Assembly (NCBI RefSeq): GCF_000016665.1
Contig: NC_009523.1
Coordinates: 496,001 to 560,000, forward strand
Source: Roseiflexus sp. RS-1
GTDB lineage: Bacteria; Chloroflexota; Chloroflexia; Chloroflexales; Roseiflexaceae
Direction of reading: 5' to 3'
Length of the DNA: 64,000 nucleotides
This document shows, piece after piece, positions 9,482 to 19,184 of this stretch (within the stretch, counting starts at the first letter, position 1; each line of letters begins with the position of its first letter). Both the position numbers and the translations under genes were made by a program. Under the pieces are notes generated by a model, which saw nothing but the letters and a program-made list of their open reading frames with translations, was not told the origin of the DNA and did no database searches.

Positions 9482-9574
9482 GCAGGCGTCTCGCCTGCAT
9501 GCAGTGCCGTGACCCTTGACGGGAACAAGGGCATGGCGTCCCTGGCTGTCCAGCGAGGGCAGGACGCCCTCGCT
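9482..9574. repeat. Intergenic paired-hairpin repeat (REP-like)
   Basis: Two compact hairpins lie in the 255-bp gap between the MFS gene and the glycoside hydrolase. GCAGGCG/CGCCTGC is at 9482-9498, and AGCGAGGGC/GCCCTCGCT is at 9552-9574 with loop AGGAC. The GGGC-AGGAC-GCCC style recurs near 22.85, 41.8 and 44.55 kb. It may also act as a terminator of the converging genes. Confidence 0.5.
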
Positions 9575-9641
9575 CTGAGGCACACAGCGTGGAAGGTGAA
9601 CAAACAGCGGTGGAGCGTTTGTTCTGCCAGAATAGAATGCG

Positions 9642-9847
9642 CTACGGTCCCAGACGAATGAAGATCGGCGCGTCGCTGACGTTGAAACCGATCAGTCCAT
9701 CCCCATCGTGATCCGAGCAATCGACTGTCAGCGGCGTCGGACGCTCCGGGTGCGAAATGCAAATCGCCCGTGCGCCGGGTTGCACCACAAGACCCCACCC
9801 GACTTCGTCAGGGGCGCGGGGTCGCCAGAAGAGATGGAGTGTGCCCC
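9642..9847 (-). other. Frameshifted C-terminal tail of the glycoside hydrolase gene
   Basis: Past the run CCCC at 9844-9847 (GGGG on the coding strand), the reading frame that looks like real protein is the other one. It continues as TLHLFWRPRAPDEVGWG, then LVVQPGARAICISHPERP, and ends IGFNVSDAPIFIRLGP with a stop at 9642-9644. One missing G in the run would join it to the upstream frame. The frame that is actually open ends at 9728 with a low-complexity, arginine-rich tail. Confidence 0.65.
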
Positions 9848-11026
9848 ATCGTGTGCGGCAAAGCGTAATGTCTGCACCATGCCGTCCCGATCGAACCGCA
9901 CATCGGTAAGCGGCGGACCGGTGTATACCGCGTCGCGCAGCAGGAGCGCGGCATTGCGGTAGGCATAGAATGCCGGTCGCGGTGTCACGCCGCTACTGCT
10001 GAGATCCGCCAGATGACTGTTCTGAAAACCCCTTCCCTGTTCCAGCAGCGTATACCAGAGAATGCCGCGCATGTTCATTGCAATTGCCAGGGCATAGATG
10101 CGGGCGGCATAGTTTGCCTGCATTTGCAGGTACATTTCTGGGCAGGGTTGACCTTCAGGGCATACCTCAGCAACCTCGATGGCGGCGAGCGGCATGTGTT
10201 GGAGACCATAGGTTGCCAGCGCACGCCGGAGACTCTGTGCCTTCAAGGTCATCCGCTCTGCGCTCCCCCAATACGTGTAGCCGGTGAAACCGATCATGTC
10301 GCACGCCAGCCCGCTGCCCTCGATCATGCCGCGCAAAAACCCGATGGTTTGCCGGTCATCGGGCCAGAAGTGCGCGAAATTCCCGCCAATAATTTGCGCC
10401 GATGGATTGACCGACCGGATGGCGTCGGCGAACACGCGCAGCGCAGCGCCATACGCATCGCCGCCGTACCATGGCGCCTGACCGGTATTCCAGCAACCGC
10501 TCCCGTTATTGTCGCTGATTGCCGGGGTGAAATCCGGCTCATTCCAGAATTGCCAGTATCGCACATTCAGATCACCGCTCCGGTAACGCGTTGCGGCAGC
10601 AGTAGCAAAGCGCGCCAGATCAGCGTAGGCTTCAGGCGCTACGGAGCTGCACGTTCGCCCAGGGAGACGACGCGCCCACTGCGGCGCGATCTGCACCAGG
10701 ACAATCGGCTCGATGCCAGCAGCGCGCAGACGGCGGATATTTGCCTCCAGCGCCGCTGCCGCTTCCCAGGAATAAACGCCGCGTGTCGGCTCGATTGTCG
10801 CCCAGACCAGATCACCGGCGCGCGCCCAGCTCGCCGGGAGCGCCGGTAACAACGGCTCCGCATGTGCGCCGCGGTTCGTCCGCAGGTCATACCCAATCAG
10901 AACGCGGGTGTCAGGCACGCTTACCAGCGGGAGATATATCGTCGATGTGGCCGCACCAGACCCGGCGGAAGACGATGGTATCAGCGCCAGGAGAGTCGAG
11001 ATGAGGATGAGAAGGATTGATCGCAT
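9728..11026 (-). CDS. Secreted glycoside hydrolase-like protein (clan GH-A), frameshifted near 3' end
   Basis: The open frame gives a 432-residue protein with an N-terminal signal/anchor (SILLILISTLLALIPSSSA) and a TIM-barrel glycosidase domain. The acid/base motif is WQFWNEPDF near residue 165, the barrel strands include PIVLVQIAPQWARRL, and a candidate nucleophile glutamate lies in AAIEVAEVCPEG. It resembles GH39/GH5-type enzymes; the substrate is unknown. The barrel is complete, but the end is altered by a single-base frameshift at 9844-9847, so the natural C-terminus probably reaches 9642. Start: ATG at 11026 (GTG at 11032 also in frame); no good ribosome binding site. Confidence 0.7.
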   Translation of the reverse strand: MRSILLILISTLLALIPSSSAGSGAATSTIYLPLVSVPDTRVLIGYDLRTNRGAHAEPLLPALPASWARAGDLVWATIEPTRGVYSWEAAAALEANIRRLRAAGIEPIVLVQIAPQWARRLPGRTCSSVAPEAYADLARFATAAATRYRSGDLNVRYWQFWNEPDFTPAISDNNGSGCWNTGQAPWYGGDAYGAALRVFADAIRSVNPSAQIIGGNFAHFWPDDRQTIGFLRGMIEGSGLACDMIGFTGYTYWGSAERMTLKAQSLRRALATYGLQHMPLAAIEVAEVCPEGQPCPEMYLQMQANYAARIYALAIAMNMRGILWYTLLEQGRGFQNSHLADLSSSGVTPRPAFYAYRNAALLLRDAVYTGPPLTDVRFDRDGMVQTLRFAAHDGAHSISSGDPAPLTKSGGVLWCNPAHGRFAFRTRSVRRR

Positions 11027-11168
11027 GAACACGCTAACAGGTTTGTACGCTCAGAACTATCACAATCATCATACCCCATCTCCCGGCAATGCAGTGGCTT
11101 CCGTTCGTTACACATGCGTGACGATGACACGATAGTACGACCGTTGATGTGATATAATCGCTCTGCCG

Positions 11169-11945
11169 ATGAGAGGTGTGAAGGAGCCGATAGTAACCGT
11201 GATCCCGACTGCACGTCATCGGATTGAGCGTCTGTATCATGACCGGGTTGCGACACGTGAGCGGAGCGACTTTTATGCATGGGGGGCGCTCGATGCCGCA
11301 GATGCTTTCGCATATTCGTTGATTGAACGACCGCAAGGCAGCGTCCTTCTGGACCTCGGGTGCGGCAGAGGAGCGCATACCTTGCATTTTGCGCGATCCG
11401 GCGCTTATGTTGTCGCCATCGATCTGTCAGGGGGTATGACCAGTGTGACACAGCGGCGCGCTGTCGCAGCCGGTCTTGGCGATCGCGTGGCAGTTCAGCA
11501 GATGAGCGCCGAGTCGCTGGGATTCGCCGATGCGACCTTCGACTATGTGTTTGGTCACTCGGTGCTCCACCATACCGATCTGGCAGTGACACGGCGGGAG
11601 GTGCAGCGCATCCTCAAGCCGGGCGGGCGCGCCGTTTTCCTGGAACCGCTGAGTCACAATCCGCTGCTCAACCTGTTCCGGCGTTTGACGCCGTGGCGAC
11701 GAACGCCAACCGAGAAACCGCTCAGTATGGCGGACCTGCGTTTTTTTGCCGAACCTTTCGCCAGCGCATCGCATCGAGAGTTTTATCTGCTGGCGCTGGC
11801 TGCGTTCGTTTTTGCGCCTGTCGGCAGTCGCGCGCTGTTTCGACGCGCGCTGCATCTGCTCAATGCCGTTGATCAGCGCATCTTTCGCCTCGCGCCTGCA
11901 CTGCGCCGTTACGCATGGGTGACGGTATGCGAGGTGCGGCGATGA
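11169..11945 (+). CDS. Class I SAM-dependent methyltransferase
   Basis: A 258-residue methyltransferase. Motif I is VLLDLGCGRGAHTLHFA near residue 60, motif II is VVAIDLSGGMT, and the post-motif GHSVLHHTDL plus LKPGGRAVFLEPL place it in the Methyltransf_11/25 group. The ATG at 11169 follows a TATAAT box (11153-11158) by ten bases. A GTG at 11199 behind AAGGAG is an alternative start. The stop overlaps the next ATG (ATGA), so it is coupled to the glycosyltransferase and probably modifies a glycan or lipid-linked sugar. Confidence 0.85.
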   Translation: MRGVKEPIVTVIPTARHRIERLYHDRVATRERSDFYAWGALDAADAFAYSLIERPQGSVLLDLGCGRGAHTLHFARSGAYVVAIDLSGGMTSVTQRRAVAAGLGDRVAVQQMSAESLGFADATFDYVFGHSVLHHTDLAVTRREVQRILKPGGRAVFLEPLSHNPLLNLFRRLTPWRRTPTEKPLSMADLRFFAEPFASASHREFYLLALAAFVFAPVGSRALFRRALHLLNAVDQRIFRLAPALRRYAWVTVCEVRR

Positions 11946-13120
11946 ACATCCTCTTTGTTGCACCACGCTTCCCCGATCCGCTCATCCAGGGCGACCGGCT
12001 GCGCGCGCGTCAGTTCCTGCGCGTTCTGCGCCGCTGGCACGAGATCACCCTCGTCACACCCGCGACGCCAGAGCTGCCAGACGCTGCCACCATCGCCGAC
12101 ATGTGTGACCGGTGGGTTCCAGTGCATGAACCGCGCTGGCGGGCGCTGTGGCGCGTCGCGTCGCATAGTATTGAGACGCTGCCATTGCAGACAGCGCTGT
12201 TCAGTTCGCCAGCGTTGATCCGCACCGTGCGCGACCTGGCGCATCACCAATCATTCGACTTACTCTACCTGCATACCGCACGGGTAGCGCCGGTGGTCGA
12301 CGCCGTCCCGGATCTACCGAAAGCAATCGACTTTATCGACGCGCTGTCGCTGAATATGTATCGCCGCGCCCGCTGTCAGGGCGGTATCACGCACTGGTTG
12401 TTCGATATTGAAGCGCGCCGGATGGCAGAATGCGAGCAGTACCTTTCCGAAATATGCGATGTACAGTTCGTCTCGGCAGTTCGTGATCGCGCATTCTTAG
12501 GACCGAACGTTCGAGTTGTCAACAGTGGGGTTGACGTGGCCCAGTTTCCTTATGTAGAACAGGGACGTCTCAACGATCTCATTGTCTTGACTGGCCGCAT
12601 GGGATACTTCCCCAATGCGGACGCCGCAGTTTCGTTTGCTTCAAACGTCTTGCCCCTGGTCCGGCACGAGGTGCCAACGGCACGCCTGCAGATCGTTGGC
12701 GCCGATCCGCCGCAGCGCGTACGAGCACTGGCGCGTTTGCCGGGTGTTGAGGTGACTGGCCACGTGCCTCGTATCCAGGACTATCTGCAACGCGCGACAA
12801 TCGCAGTGGCGCCGTTACGCAGTGGCTCAGGCTTTCAGACTAAAGTAGCTGAAGCAATGGCAAGCGGTACTCCAGTTGTGGCGACGCCGCACATACTGGA
12901 TTCGCTTGATGTTCGTCATGACGAGCATGTGCTTCTGGCGCACGATGATGCTGAAATGGCAGCGCAAATCGTGCGCCTGCTGCGCGATGCTGCGCTGCGC
13001 CGCCGGTTGGCGCGGGCAGCACGCGCGCTGGTTGAACAGCGTTATACCTGGGAACGCTCGGCCGCAGCGATCAATGCACATCTCGTTGCGGTCGTTCAGC
13101 AAGGCAAAAAGATATCATGA
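11942..13120 (+). CDS. GT4-family glycosyltransferase
   Basis: A 392-residue GT-B fold glycosyltransferase. The N-terminal Rossmann half opens NILFVAPRFPDPLIQGDRLR. The C-terminal half has the sugar-nucleotide region LTGRMGYFPNADAA, VAPLRSGSGFQTKVAEAMAS and GTPVVATPH, which hold the EX7E-type glutamates. This is typical of exopolysaccharide glycosyltransferases that use UDP- or GDP-sugars at the inner membrane face. The ATG at 11942 overlaps the methyltransferase stop, and its own stop overlaps the start of the next gene, so three genes form a tight operon. Confidence 0.88.
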   Translation: MNILFVAPRFPDPLIQGDRLRARQFLRVLRRWHEITLVTPATPELPDAATIADMCDRWVPVHEPRWRALWRVASHSIETLPLQTALFSSPALIRTVRDLAHHQSFDLLYLHTARVAPVVDAVPDLPKAIDFIDALSLNMYRRARCQGGITHWLFDIEARRMAECEQYLSEICDVQFVSAVRDRAFLGPNVRVVNSGVDVAQFPYVEQGRLNDLIVLTGRMGYFPNADAAVSFASNVLPLVRHEVPTARLQIVGADPPQRVRALARLPGVEVTGHVPRIQDYLQRATIAVAPLRSGSGFQTKVAEAMASGTPVVATPHILDSLDVRHDEHVLLAHDDAEMAAQIVRLLRDAALRRRLARAARALVEQRYTWERSAAAINAHLVAVVQQGKKIS

Positions 13121-14601
13121 GTCGTCGCAGCGTTCTCAACCATCCAACACAGCCGTGTGAGATGTCATTCCATCTGCGCTTGGAGATTTCCGAGCGTCGG
13201 TTGTTGCTGCGCGTTGGTGATCTGGCGTTGACCATGCTCGCCGTCTTCGGAGCGTTGTGGTTCTGGGCGCGTCTGGCGGATCGTGCGCTCAATGTCGCTC
13301 TGATCCAATCGCAGTTCAGTTGGTTGGCGCTGATCGGCATTGGCTGGCCCCTCTGGCTGATGCTCGCAGATATGTACAATCTGCGTCTGGTCGCACGCAT
13401 CGGTCCGAGCGTGCGCCGGATTCTGCTTGGCGGTCTGGCGCTGCTGTTCGCGTATCTGGCGCTGTTCTTCGTACTGTCACGTGCGCCGGTCACCGGGATG
13501 CTTGCGTCGATTGAAATTGGCACGCCGCAACTGCGCCTGGCGCCTGCGCTTGCGATTGTGCTGCTGGTCGCGTCGATGGCGATCTGGCGTCTGGCATACA
13601 TTCGTGTGCTGGGCGCACCGCACGCGCGACGTCGGTTGCTGATCCTGGGAACGGGTCAGGCAGGTTCGGCGCTGTCGCATGTTATTCTGAAGGGGCACAC
13701 CCCATACTACGAGATTGTCGGGTTTGTCGATGATGCCCCCCTTCCATCCTGTGACTGCATCGGCAGCGTGCCGGTGCTTGGCGGCGTTGACCGCCTCGGC
13801 GATGTCGTCTGGGATCAGCGTGTCGATGAGATTGTGATTGCCAGCAGCGATGTCAGCGGCGAACTGCTCCAGTTCTTGATCGACTGCTATGAACACGGAG
13901 TTGCTATTACGCCGATGCCGCTGCTGTACGAACGGTTGACCGGGAAGATTGCAGTGGAACACGCTGGCAATCAGTGGCATGTGGCGCTGCCGTTGCAATC
14001 ACGTCCGACACGGACTGCCGAGGCGGTGTTGAAACGCATGCTCGATCTGGTCGGCGGTCTGGTTCTGTTTGGGTTGCTGCTTGTTCTGCTGCCATTCATT
14101 GCGCTTGCGATTCGTCTTGACACGCCCGGTCCCATCCTGTACCGGCAGCAGCGTGTTGGCTGGCGAGGACGAATCTTTACAGCGCTCAAGTTTCGCTCGA
14201 TGGTTCAGGATGCCGAACCGGACGGCGAGGCGCAGTGGGCATCGAAGGACGACTCGCGTGTGACGCGCGTTGGGCGCTGGTTACGGCGCACCCGCCTTGA
14301 TGAACTACCGCAGGCGTTGAATGTTCTGCGTGGCGAGATGAGTCTGGTCGGACCACGTCCCGAACGACCGGAGTTTGTCGAGCAGTTGCAGCGCGTTATT
14401 CCGTTCTACCGCGCGCGACTGGCGATCAAACCGGGGCTGACAGGGTGGGCGCAGATCAACTATGGCTATGGCAATAGCATTGAAGCATCGCTTGCCAAAC
14501 TCCAGTACGACCTTTACTATCTGAAGCATCAGTCGTTCTGGTTCGATCTGCTCATTCTGGCGCGAACGGTCTACGTTGTGCTGTTGATGAAAGGTCAATA
14601 G
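13117..14601 (+). CDS. Polyprenyl-phosphate sugar-1-phosphate transferase (exopolysaccharide initiation)
   Basis: A 494-residue initiating glycosyltransferase of the WcaJ/WbaP/CpsE type. It moves a sugar-1-phosphate from UDP-sugar to undecaprenyl phosphate. The N-terminal ~150 residues hold four TM helices, then comes a CoA-binding-like Rossmann region ([19 protein letters not shown]), then the bacterial sugar-transferase domain ([86 protein letters not shown]). All the catalytic core motifs are present. ATGA overlap with the preceding GT4 gene indicates co-translation. Confidence 0.93.
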   Translation: MSRRSVLNHPTQPCEMSFHLRLEISERRLLLRVGDLALTMLAVFGALWFWARLADRALNVALIQSQFSWLALIGIGWPLWLMLADMYNLRLVARIGPSVRRILLGGLALLFAYLALFFVLSRAPVTGMLASIEIGTPQLRLAPALAIVLLVASMAIWRLAYIRVLGAPHARRRLLILGTGQAGSALSHVILKGHTPYYEIVGFVDDAPLPSCDCIGSVPVLGGVDRLGDVVWDQRVDEIVIASSDVSGELLQFLIDCYEHGVAITPMPLLYERLTGKIAVEHAGNQWHVALPLQSRPTRTAEAVLKRMLDLVGGLVLFGLLLVLLPFIALAIRLDTPGPILYRQQRVGWRGRIFTALKFRSMVQDAEPDGEAQWASKDDSRVTRVGRWLRRTRLDELPQALNVLRGEMSLVGPRPERPEFVEQLQRVIPFYRARLAIKPGLTGWAQINYGYGNSIEASLAKLQYDLYYLKHQSFWFDLLILARTVYVVLLMKGQ

Positions 14602-14716
14602 CATTGCAAGAGAGCCAGAGTACCGCTCAGGAGCGCGCACAACGCACTGACCGGTTGTGTAATCAGCGCTTCGGCGCTTCATGACTTCTCACAATGACCA
14701 TGGAACGAGTTTTTTT

Positions 14717-14740
14717 AGGAGCGTCGCGGCTCTCCTTTTT
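14717..14740 (+). terminator. Hairpin with T-run after the polysaccharide operon
   Basis: AGGAG at 14717-14721 pairs with CTCCT at 14732-14736, followed by five T. It would end the three-gene operon. It lies directly against the next start codon at 14746, which leaves that gene without an evident ribosome binding site. Confidence 0.5.
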
Positions 14741-14745
14741 CTGCT

Positions 14746-17427
14746 ATGAAGTCTTCATCAATAGTAAACATTGCTCATTCACACACAGAGGCGCGTTTCC
14801 GGGTTGCGTCGGTGCAGCACATCGCACTGGCAACGCTTCTGGCAGTCATCGTATTCGGCGCGGGTCTGGCATGTGCGCCCCATTCGTTGTACTTTGATGC
14901 AGCAGACTCAGTGGCGTCAAGGCATCTGGTCAAGTTTAGCGCTGCCGAGTCGAACGAGCGCGAACGGTACCGCTGGTCGGAACGAGGCGCCATTGTGCTC
15001 CTGTTTGGTCTTACCCGGCATCCTCTGATTATCGATCTGCGTATGACCTCACCGCGTCCGCCGAATGCTGCGCCTGCCGAGACGCGCCTGGGGCTCGGAT
15101 CCTGGCGCAGCAACGCTTTTGTTGTCGAAGGAGACTGGCGGCGCTATCGGGTGCTGCTCCCGCCGCGTCCCGGCGCCCCTGATCTGCGTCTCGATATGCG
15201 CGCCTTCCGTCCGGCGAAAGCGCGCGATACACGAGAGTTAGGCGCAGCATTCACCCGTGTGGCAGTGCACCCGGTCGATGGTCTTCCGGCGCCGGGCCTG
15301 GCAATTGCGACGCTTGGCGGAATCCGCACTGTCGTGCTGCTGTTGTTGCCAATTGCAACATTCGTGGTTATGTCGCAATTGGCAGGCAGAGTGCTACCAT
15401 GGTTTGCCGCCGCCGCCGTTGCCGGTCTTGTCGCTGTCGGAGCTGCGCGTCCGGTCGATGCCGTCGCGCTCCTGCCCGACCTGTGGCTTATTCCGGTCGG
15501 AACCGCAGTGGGTGCAGGTATCTTCTGGGGAATACAGTCGCATCTGTCGCCGGGGCTGGCAGTTTTGCGGCAATTTCTGGCTTCGGATAGAGCACGGCTT
15601 GCGTGCGTGCTGGTCGTCGCCAGTGTGCAGGGGATCGTCTTTCTGACGCTGGTTCCACCCTGGCACCATGATGATGAACCGTCGCACTTTGAGTATGTCT
15701 GGTTGATGGCATTCCGCCCATCCTGGCCTGCGGTAAGGACGCCCGATCCGGAAATTGCCCAGATCGGCGGTACAGGGAGCGCACTGTCGCATTTTCCGAC
15801 GTATTATCTCATAGTGGGTCTGCCACTGCGATTCACCAGCGGATTGACGGTTATCGAACAACTCTACGTGGCCCGCAGCGTATCGCTGGTTATGTTCGTG
15901 GTTACAGTCGCCATTCTTGGCGGCATTGCGCGCACGCTCTTCCACGAAGGGCATCACATGCGCTGGTTGATGCCACTCACGGCGGCGCTCATTCCTCCCT
16001 TCGCCAATATTATGACGGCAGTGAACAACGATGTTGGCGCGATTCTGGGATTTTCGCTCTTTCTGTGGAGCGTAGTCCGGATCATTATGCTGGGATGGAG
16101 CACTCGACGTGCGGCATGGGTCGTCAGCGCTGCTCTGATTGCTGCAGCGATGAAGAACGTCGCGGTGGCGGCGATCTTCATTGCCCCGCTTGTTCTGGTC
16201 ATTGCGGTTGGTCTGCACCGCCGGTGGCGCTGGAAACCTCTCATTGCGGCACTGGTCGGAGCAGGCGCAGTCATCCTCGGGAGCATACTCGCGTGGGGCG
16301 ATCCTGCCGGGTGGTATCGCTACGGCGCAGTATCTATCGATGGCGCAGCGCGTGCGGTTGTTTCCGATTCCGATACGCCACACGGACAACAGGCGTTTCG
16401 ACTTACATCCAGCATCTCTCTATATGACGATTTTTCCGGGCTGGCGACTCCCATCGCTTCCGCTGATGTACCTCTGATTGCCGGTCGGACGATCACGATT
16501 GGCGCGTGGGTCTGGGCGTCACACCCGGTCACGATCGCCGGACCGGGAGTTCTCTACAATGAAGGGGCTCGTCCTGCAGTAGTGATGACCCCAGTTATCG
16601 AGGCGAGTACGACGCCACGTTTTGTTGCATGGACATTCGAAGCGCCGGAAGCCTTAAGCTCGTTGCAGGTTTTCATTCCGGCGCCACCGCCCGCTGCCGA
16701 ATCTCCTGTTACCCTGTTTGTCGATGGCGTTGTGGCAGTACAGGGTTCGTTCTCCGCCGATACTCCGCCAATTTTCGACCGTTCAGCAACCAGCGGTTTC
16801 TGGGAGGGTCGTCCATTCGCCAACCTTGTGCGCAATGGCTCGGCAGAACAGGCGTGGCCGTATGTCCGTCCAGAAGTCGATAGCGCTGCCCGATATCTTG
16901 TCCGAATTTCTCTATCACGAATCGCCGCATCGATGTTCGATATCGAGCGTACAGTTCCCCTCATTCTTTTTGATCGCGTGCCTGACATTATTTTTCGCTC
17001 TTTTGCTTCGCTTGGATGGGGAAGATTGATGCTGACAGGCGATATCTGGCTTTTAGCGCTGAACTTTGTCTTTCTGATAACAGTTGCAGGATGCATCCGT
17101 CTGGCTGTGACTCACAACGACCGTTCATCTCGACGTATTGCTATCGTGGTGTTTTTGGTCATCGGTTTGTTGATGTGGATGAACGCAGTGTTACGTACGA
17201 TGCATGCGCCGTCTGTCCAACCACCCCCTTTACCACGCTACGGCTTTCCTGCCGTCGGATCACTGACGCTGGTTCTCGCAGGCGGGTGGCTGGCATGGTG
17301 GCCTCCGCAGCGCCGCACGATCGGCATTGTGACGCTGGTGCTTAGCCTGGTTATGCTGAACGCGCTGGCATACTCAACGATATGGTGGCTTCGCGTAGTG
17401 TATAATGCATATGCGAGTTCAGGATAA
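14746..17427 (+). CDS. Large polytopic membrane protein, DUF2142-like
   Basis: An 893-residue membrane protein. The middle contains the signature region PPWHHDDEPSHFEYVW near residue 305, with an acidic pair before His, as in DUF2142 and related GT-C-like proteins of cell-surface polysaccharide loci. About twelve hydrophobic segments flank it. Two non-membrane stretches stand out: residues ~55-170 (after the first TM) and ~540-690, both beta-rich (DLRMTSPRPPN; GAWVWASHPVTIAGPG). A role in exopolysaccharide or teichoic-type polymer transfer is inference from context. Start at 14746 is uncertain because a terminator-like hairpin sits just upstream. Confidence 0.75.
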   Translation: MKSSSIVNIAHSHTEARFRVASVQHIALATLLAVIVFGAGLACAPHSLYFDAADSVASRHLVKFSAAESNERERYRWSERGAIVLLFGLTRHPLIIDLRMTSPRPPNAAPAETRLGLGSWRSNAFVVEGDWRRYRVLLPPRPGAPDLRLDMRAFRPAKARDTRELGAAFTRVAVHPVDGLPAPGLAIATLGGIRTVVLLLLPIATFVVMSQLAGRVLPWFAAAAVAGLVAVGAARPVDAVALLPDLWLIPVGTAVGAGIFWGIQSHLSPGLAVLRQFLASDRARLACVLVVASVQGIVFLTLVPPWHHDDEPSHFEYVWLMAFRPSWPAVRTPDPEIAQIGGTGSALSHFPTYYLIVGLPLRFTSGLTVIEQLYVARSVSLVMFVVTVAILGGIARTLFHEGHHMRWLMPLTAALIPPFANIMTAVNNDVGAILGFSLFLWSVVRIIMLGWSTRRAAWVVSAALIAAAMKNVAVAAIFIAPLVLVIAVGLHRRWRWKPLIAALVGAGAVILGSILAWGDPAGWYRYGAVSIDGAARAVVSDSDTPHGQQAFRLTSSISLYDDFSGLATPIASADVPLIAGRTITIGAWVWASHPVTIAGPGVLYNEGARPAVVMTPVIEASTTPRFVAWTFEAPEALSSLQVFIPAPPPAAESPVTLFVDGVVAVQGSFSADTPPIFDRSATSGFWEGRPFANLVRNGSAEQAWPYVRPEVDSAARYLVRISLSRIAASMFDIERTVPLILFDRVPDIIFRSFASLGWGRLMLTGDIWLLALNFVFLITVAGCIRLAVTHNDRSSRRIAIVVFLVIGLLMWMNAVLRTMHAPSVQPPPLPRYGFPAVGSLTLVLAGGWLAWWPPQRRTIGIVTLVLSLVMLNALAYSTIWWLRVVYNAYASSG

Positions 17428-17508
17428 AGAGAGGATCTCCAAACGAGAGGAAACCGTCGTTGTAGCAGTTCTCAAATGCTTCCGGCACTCCCGTGTGCAC
17501 TACATCGG

Positions 17509-18873
17509 CTACGGTGATGGCGTCGCTGCAATCACCGCCTGCACTGACTCACCGATGATCGCCACAATCTGTTCGATCTGTTCCTCTGTCGAGACCAGCG
17601 GTGGAGCGAGCAGGATCATATCGCCGAGCACGCGGGTGAACAATCCGCGCTTCAGCATCTCCTGATACACGCGCGCGCCGACATTCGCTTCCGTCGGGTA
17701 GGGCTGCTTTGTCGTTTTATCCGCCACCAGTTCAACGGCCGCCATCATCCCTTTGCCACGCACATCCCCTACCCCGTCGAGCGCTTCCAGCGTCTTCAAC
17801 CCGGTCAGCAGGCGATCTCCCAGAACTGCTGCCCGCTCGACCAACCCTTCCTCCTCGATAATCCGCAGATTGCGCAGCGCAACGGCGCAGCATGTCGGAT
17901 GACCGGAGTAGGTGTAGGCGTGCATGTATCGTTTGTCGGGCGGCGCGCTGTGGATCGCCTCGCGAATGCGGTCGGAGATGCCGATGCCGCCAAGTGGAAC
18001 GTACCCGCTGGTAATCCCCTTGGCAAACTGCACAATATCCGGTTCGATGCCGTAGTGCTCAAGGGCAAACCAGCGACCGGTGCGCCCGAAGCCGGTAATC
18101 ACCTCGTCGGCGATCAGCAATACTTCATATTTGTCGCAGATCGCACGGATGCGACCGAAGTAATCGTCCTGCGGCACGATCACGCCGCCAGCGCCCTGCA
18201 CCGGTTCGGCAATGAATGCGGCCACTGTTTCAGGACCTTCGCGCAGGATGGCTTCTTCGAGCAGATTGGCCGCAGCGACGCCGTCGCTGACTTCAGGGGT
18301 CGGGTTGACGAAGCGATATGGGTAGGGCGACTCGATATGCACAATGCCCGGCATGCGCGGCTCGAACATGGGCCAGTAGACTGGCAGACCGGTCGCGCTC
18401 ATGGCGGCCATCGTCACACCGTGGTACCCACGCATCCGCGCAATGAACTTGACCTTCTCCGGCTTGCCGACCAGTTTCCAGTAGTAGCGCGCCGTCTTGA
18501 ACGAAGTTTCGGTCGCTTCGGCGCCGCCGCTGGTGAAGAAGAAGGTATTGATCGACGGGTACATCAACTGACTGAGCCGCTCCGCCAGATTGATGGCGGG
18601 CAGATTCGACGAGCCGGTGTAGGCGGAGCAGTACGCCAGCGTGGTCATCTGTTCGGCTGCCGCCTCTGCCAGTTCGCGCCGCCCATGCCCGACGTTCACG
18701 TTCCACAGCCCGCTCAACCCATCGATATACTCGCGCCCCTCGATGTCGATCACAATCGCGCCGCGCCCTTTCACCCAAATCTTCGGCGACTGATGACCGC
18801 TGGGGTGATACAGCGGGTGCAACAGGTGCGCCAGGTCGCTCTGAATGCGATCAGCGACATCGATGGCAGTCAT
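17509..18873 (-). CDS. Class III aminotransferase (PLP-dependent)
   Basis: A 454-residue omega-amino acid:pyruvate-type aminotransferase. Motifs in order: IDIEGREYIDGLSGLWNVN, FFTSGGAEATETSFK (PLP phosphate site), RGYHGVT, FIAEPVQGAGGV, LIADEVITGFGRTG with the PLP-nitrogen Asp, and FAKGITSGYVPLGG with the Schiff-base Lys. It probably moves an amino group from an omega-amino acid or polyamine to pyruvate or a keto acid; the exact substrate cannot be read from the sequence. The start at 18873 has GGGAGGAGTT immediately upstream; an upstream ATG at 18993 would add a cysteine-rich stretch with no family likeness. Confidence 0.92.
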   Translation of the reverse strand: MTAIDVADRIQSDLAHLLHPLYHPSGHQSPKIWVKGRGAIVIDIEGREYIDGLSGLWNVNVGHGRRELAEAAAEQMTTLAYCSAYTGSSNLPAINLAERLSQLMYPSINTFFFTSGGAEATETSFKTARYYWKLVGKPEKVKFIARMRGYHGVTMAAMSATGLPVYWPMFEPRMPGIVHIESPYPYRFVNPTPEVSDGVAAANLLEEAILREGPETVAAFIAEPVQGAGGVIVPQDDYFGRIRAICDKYEVLLIADEVITGFGRTGRWFALEHYGIEPDIVQFAKGITSGYVPLGGIGISDRIREAIHSAPPDKRYMHAYTYSGHPTCCAVALRNLRIIEEEGLVERAAVLGDRLLTGLKTLEALDGVGDVRGKGMMAAVELVADKTTKQPYPTEANVGARVYQEMLKRGLFTRVLGDMILLAPPLVSTEEQIEQIVAIIGESVQAVIAATPSP

Positions 18874-19184
18874 AACTCCTCCCGTACAAGAAACGTCACA
18901 GCAGTGCGGTACATCCAGGACAATGATACCACAGGTACAACAATACGAGCAGATAATGAAGCGAGCGCCTGCCCGAAGGAAGCGTGACCACATGTCGCAG
19001 GCGCCTGCGGGAAGGTGTGCTTCTTTGATCGCGATGCCGGAGTATGTTGATAAAAGGTATGCGCCTGTTGTAATGATATACTGTATCGAAAATGGTAAAC
19101 TTACCCTGCAACCTCAGGGGGAATCGCTCTTCCCCCGACATCCAGCAGCGGCTATACTGAACAACGAATGAAAGGAGCATTGCA
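18874..19184. other. Divergent intergenic region with one hairpin
   Basis: This 311-bp gap between divergent genes holds no convincing gene. A hairpin GGGGGAA/TTCCCCC lies at 19117-19136, and TATACT at 19153-19158 is a possible -10 box for the plus-strand gene, 27 bases before its ATG. Otherwise I see nothing in it. Confidence 0.4.
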
